DNA of 64,000 nucleotides from Acanthochromis polyacanthus (taxonomy: Eukaryota > Chordata > Actinopteri > Pomacentridae): contig NC_067113.1 in the NCBI RefSeq assembly GCF_021347895.1, forward strand, positions 37,466,194-37,530,193, read 5' to 3'. The notes under the pieces were generated by a model, which worked only from the letters and a program-made list of their open reading frames with translations, did no database searches and was not told the DNA's origin. Shown piece after piece: positions 59,801 through 64,000 of the stretch; position 1 is the first letter of the stretch; each line of letters begins with the position of its first letter. The position numbers and the translations under genes were made by a program.

Positions 59801-61196
59801 CAAAACAACCACAGACACAAAACAACCACAAAGAGACACAAAACAACCACAAAGAGACAGAAAACAACCACAAAGAGAGAGAAAACAACAACAGAGACAC
59901 AAAACAACCACAAACACAAAACAACCACAAAGAGACACAAAACAACCACAAAGAGACAGAAAACAACAACAGAGACACAAAACAACCACAAAACAACCAC
60001 AAAGAGACACAAAACAACCACAAACACAAAACAACCACAAAGAGACAGAAAACAACAACAGAGACACAAAACAACCACAAACACAAAACAACCACAAAGA
60101 GACACAAAACAACAACAGAGACACAAAACAACCACAAACACAAAACAACCACAAAGAGACACAAAACAACCACAAAGAGACACAAAACAGCCACAAAGAG
60201 ACACAAAACAACCACAAACACAAAACAACCACAAAGAGACACAAAACAACCACACAGAGACACAAAACAACCACAAAGAGACAGAAAACAACCACAAAGA
60301 GACAGAAAACAACAACAGAGACACAAAACAACCACAAACACAAAACAACCACAAAGAGACACAAAACAACCACAAAGAGACAGAAAACAACAACAGAGAC
60401 ACAAAACAACCACAAAACAACCACAAAGAGACAGAAAACAACAACAGAGACACAAAACAACCACAAACACAAAACAACCACAAAGAGACACAAAACAACA
60501 ACAGAGACACAAAACAACCACAAACACAAACAACCACAAAGAGACACAAAACAACCACAAAGAGACACAAAACAACAACAGAGACACAAAACAACCACAA
60601 ACACAAAACAACCACAAAGAGACACAAACAACAACAGAGACACAAAACAACCACAAACACAAAACAACCACAAAGAGACACAAAACAACCACAAAGAGAC
60701 AGAAAACAACAACAGAGACACAAAACAACCACAAACACAAAACAACCACAAAGAGACAGAAAACAACAACAGAGAGACAGAAAACAACAACAGAGACACA
60801 AAACAACCACAAAACAACCACAAAGAGACACAAAACAACAACAGAGACACAAAACAACCACAAACACAAAACAACCACAAAGAGACACAAAACAACAACA
60901 GAGACACAAAACAACCACAAACACAAAACAACCACAAAGAGACACAAAACAACAACAGAGACACAAAACAACCACAAACACAAAACAACCACAAAGAGAC
61001 ACAAAACAACAACAGAGACACAAAACAACCACAAACACAAAACAACCACAAAGAGACACAAAACAACCACAAAGAGACACAAAACAACAACAGAGACACA
61101 AAACAACCACAAACACAAAACAACCACAAAGAGACACAAAACAACCACAAAGAGACACAAAACAACCACAAAGAGACACAAAACAACCACAAAGAG
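53802..61196. repeat. 7.4-kb minisatellite, 21-bp unit (AAAGAGACACAAAAC + AACCAC) with shorter variants
   Basis: Unit types include AAAGAGACACAAAACAACC, the ACAGAAAAC variant, the short ACACAAAACAACCACAA form, and AACAACAGAGAC/AACAACAGAC forms. By eye I count only five T bases on the plus strand over the whole tract (53969, 54005, 54174, 54955, 59438). All three minus-strand frames are open for about 2460 codons because no stop can form, so these are not genes. There is higher-order structure: a tandem copy of 1420 bp near 56155-59110, and a ~400-bp copy at an offset of 781 bp. Confidence 0.98.
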
Positions 61197-62632
61197 TCAG
61201 AGAGGTTCTGTTACAGAGGTTCTCTTACAGAGGTTCTGTTACAGAGGTTCTGTTACAGAGGTCCTGTTACAGAAGTTCCGTTACAGAGGTTCCGTTACAG
61301 AGGTTCTGTTACAGAGGTTCTGTTACAGAGGTCCTGTTACAGAGGTCCTGTTACAGAAGTTCCGTTACAGAGGTTCTGTTACAGAGGTTCTCTTACAGAG
61401 GTTCTGTTACAGAGGTCCTGTTACAGAGGTCCTGTTACAGAAGTTCCGTTACAGAGGTTCTGTTACAGAGGTTCTGTTACAGAGGTCCTGTTACAGAGGT
61501 TCTGTTACAGAGGTTCTCTTACAGAGGTTTTATCAGAGAGGTCCTGTTACAGAGGTCCTGTTACAGAGGTCCTGTTACAGAAGTTCCGTTACAGAGGTCC
61601 TGTTACAGAGGTCCTGTTACAGAGGTTCTGTTACAGAGGTCCTGTTACAGAGGTTCTCTTACAGAGGTTCTGTTACAGAGGTTTTATCAGAGAGGTCCTG
61701 TTACAGAGGTTCTCTTACAGAGGTTCTATCAGAGAGGTTCTGTTACAGAGGTCCTGTTACAGAGGTCCTGTTACAGAGGTTCTATCAGAGAGGTTCTGTT
61801 ACAGAGGTCCTGTTACAGAGGTCCTGTTACAGAGGTTCTGTTACAGAGGTCCTGTTACAGAGGTCCTGTTACAGAAGTTCCGTTACAGAGGTTCTGTTAC
61901 AGAGGTCCTGTTACAGAAGTTCCGTTACAGAGGTTCCGTTACAGAGGTTCTCTTACAGAGGTTCTGTTACAGAGGTTCTGTTACAGAGGTCCTGTTACAG
62001 AGGTCCTGTTACAGAAGTTCCGTTACAGAGGTTCTGTTACAGAGGTTCTCTTACAGAGGTTCTGTTACAGAGGTTCTCTTACAGAGGTCCTGTTACAGAG
62101 GTCCTGTTACAGAAGTTCCGTTACAGAGGTTCTGTTACAGAGGTTCTGTTACAGAGGTCCTGTTACAGAGGTTCTGTTACAGAGGTTCTCTTACAGAGGT
62201 TTTATCAGAGAGGTCCTGTTACAGAGGTCCTGTTACAGAGGTCCTGTTACAGAAGTTCCGTTACAGAGGTCCTGTTACAGAGGTCCTGTTACAGAGGTTC
62301 TGTTACAGAGGTTCTGTTACAGAGGTCCTGTTACAGAGGTTCTCTTACAGAGGTTCTGTTACAGAGGTTTTATCAGAGAGGTCCTGTTACAGAGGTTCTC
62401 TTACAGAGGTTCTATCAGAGAGGTCCTGTTACAGAGGTCCTGTTACAGAGGTCCTGTTACAGAGGTTCTATCAGAGAGGTTCTGTTACAGAGGTCCTGTT
62501 ACAGAGGTCCTGTTACAGAGGTTCTATCAGAGAGGTTCTGTTACAGAGGTTCTGTTACAGAGGTCCTGTTACAGAGGTCCTGTTACAGAGGTTCTGTTAC
62601 AGAGGTTCTATCAGAGAGGTTTTGTCAGAGAT
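61197..62632. repeat. 1.4-kb minisatellite, 14-bp unit (GTTCTGTTACAGAG)
   Basis: About 102 units with GTCCTGTTACAGAG, GTTCTCTTACAGAG and GTTCCGTTACAGAA variants. The GTTTTATCAGAGAG variant recurs in a larger pattern. The array follows the 7.4-kb array without a spacer. Confidence 0.98.
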
Positions 62633-62987
62633 CAGGTCTCCACTGGAGACTTCAGCTCCACCAAACCTCAGAATGATTAACTCTGTTCTCTTTCTGCTTG
62701 TTTCAGACTAAAACCAGCATCAGGATCGTACTAAAACTCTACATCTGCCTGAACATGTGACTGATGTCATCATGTGGGACATTTATCTTCTGTCTGCTTC
62801 CTCCTGACGTTCAAACTTCATCTCTGATTAAATGACTTCTGACTGAATGATGCAGTTTTTAGGATTTACTGTCATCAGAGTAAGGTCTGAAGGCAAATGT
62901 GAAAAAAACCTTGACCTTGGTCCTTAAATGACCTGAAAACACTCCTAACGCCTGAAATAATCTGAATTTATACATAACTTAATTTGG
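62633..62987. other. unassigned DNA
   Basis: Complex DNA; nothing recognised. Confidence 0.4.
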
Positions 62988-63330
62988 GCTGTGGATCAGG
63001 TGGTAGAGCGGGTCGTCCAATGATTGAAGGGTCGGCGGTTCGATTCCCGCTCTGTCCTAGTCATGTGCTGTTGTGTCCTTCACCCTCCTTGCCTCCAGTG
63101 CTGCTCTCACACTGGTGTGTGAATGTGTGTGAATGTTGGTGGTGGTCAGAGGGGCCGTAGGCGTGGATTAACAGCCACGCTTCCATCAGTCTGCCCCAGG
63201 ACAGCTGTGGCTACAAATGTAGTTTACCACCACCAGAGTGAGAATGTGTGAGTGAATGAATAATGGATCCATTGTGAAGCGCTTTGAGTGCCCTGAAAAT
63301 ATATAAATCTAATCCATTATTATTATTATA
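62988..63330 (+). mobile_element. tRNA-headed SINE (family C)
   Basis: Head GGGCTGTGGATCAGGTGGTA, then GAGCGGGTCG (A-box region). A perfect B box, GGTTCGATTCC, is at 63037-63047. The body ends with GTGAAGCGCTTTGAGTGCCC, AAAATATATAAATCTAATCC and an (ATT)n tail. The spacing fits a pol III internal promoter. It is not a tRNA gene: the expected cloverleaf does not close after the B box. No clear target duplication. Confidence 0.75.
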
Positions 63331-64000
63331 ATCTACTGTACAAATGCTCCAAATACGTCCATCCTGAACCTAAATGACAGATGTCTTTAAGGATCCTTGA
63401 TTTCCTCTGAATAGCTCCTTAAACTGAATTTATCTCCACCATAATGAAACACAGAAACACCTGAAGTTAACGTTAGTTTACCTGGATAACAGCCGCAGGT
63501 TAACTAAGGAGTTAAATCTTAATTCTTCTTTTATTTACGTTGGATACACCATGAACCCAAACACAAATCCTTTAAAATAAGAGCTATTTTTCCCTAAATG
63601 ATCCTGTAATAGTGGAAAAGAACATTACATAATCAGACTATATCCCTAAATTACCCTTAAAATACTCTGCCTTACATAACCTGAATATGTCCTTTATGCT
63701 GAAATCAACTCATTTCTGTCTGATTAAAAGTAAAACACATCTCTGGTCCTTTATTTTGAACCTGCTTTCTCTGCTGTCAGTGCAGCTGTTTAATAAAGTT
63801 TCCTGGTTTTGGTCCTCACAGTCCTGGTTCCTCAGAGTTCTGGAATCCACCTTCTGTCTCCTCATAAATGATGTTATCAGTGTTTGTTTGGGCGTCTGCA
63901 CTTTGGAGATTCTCCGTCTATTTGTGTCAAAACACCGAACTGTTTTTAGACTCTCAGAGCTGAGTGGGGAGTTTCCACCCGACCGTTCAGCAGAAAGAAA
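63331..64000. other. unassigned complex DNA
   Basis: No gene, RNA or element recognised to the window end. Confidence 0.4.

Noticed and set aside
53769..61190. Three minus-strand open frames of about 2460-2470 codons
   Set aside because: They cover a 21-bp minisatellite whose minus strand contains almost no A, so stops cannot form. All three frames are open at once and the peptides are simple CVSLWLF/CGCFVSL repeats.
62988..63060. tRNA gene
   Set aside because: A and B boxes are present, but the sequence does not close into a cloverleaf and continues into a SINE body with an AT tail.

Overview
The window looks like nuclear DNA of a teleost fish, probably a percomorph. The evidence is the mix of mobile elements: Tc1-like DD34E transposons, hAT elements with 8-bp target duplications, a piggyBac-like element at TTAA, an L2/CR1-type LINE with the usual ATTGA tail, and three kinds of tRNA-headed SINE. 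There are also many TTAGCATG-rich stretches. I recognise no host protein-coding gene, tRNA gene or complete rRNA gene. Almost every long open frame lies in a tandem repeat that lacks stop trinucleotides on one or both strands, so those frames are not gene evidence. Coding traces that can be defended all belong to transposons: a hAT zf-TTF fragment (445-663), a Tc1 fragment (700-905), a broken Tc1 transposase (5346-6656), a LINE C-terminus (6921-7088), an L2-type reverse transcriptase (14063-15352), a BED finger remnant (about 36412-36620) and a Tc1 remnant (about 46500-46981).

Layout. 1-7130: hAT and Tc1 fragments, small minisatellites, a Tc1 element carrying a (GT)n tract, and a short LINE insertion with a 15-bp target duplication. 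7134-11414: a 4.3-kb GT-rich array of mixed 9- and 7-bp units, with an outlier at 11881-12064. 12379-16068: a hAT fragment and a 5'-truncated L2-like LINE. 16938-18182: 11- and 15-bp arrays. 18183-24461: mostly unassigned DNA with two SINEs and TTAGCATG-rich DNA. 24462-26712: a 20/21-bp array. 27664-31432: a 21-bp array split by a 1005-bp hAT element that carries 37 bases matching the 5' end of 18S rRNA. 33612-34616: an 18-bp array. 35557-36712: a hAT element with a nested element. 38224-40258: a 29-bp array. 41343-41925: an 11-bp array. 42420-45420: a piggyBac-like element nested in a degenerate repeat and itself holding a SINE and a hAT. 46205-48812: a Tc1 remnant invaded by an 18-bp array, then a non-autonomous hAT with internal tandem repeats. 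53806-62632: a 7.4-kb array followed directly by a 1.4-kb 14-bp array.

Minisatellites make up well over a third of the window. Such density is often seen in subtelomeric or other recombination- or heterochromatin-prone regions, but no telomere array is present. The most interesting points are the rDNA capture in the hAT element, the nearly T-free 7.4-kb strand with a recent 1420-bp internal duplication, and the shared 15-base core linking the two 21-bp arrays, with a similar motif inside a mobile element. Family and clade names come from memory of motifs and terminal sequences, not from a search.
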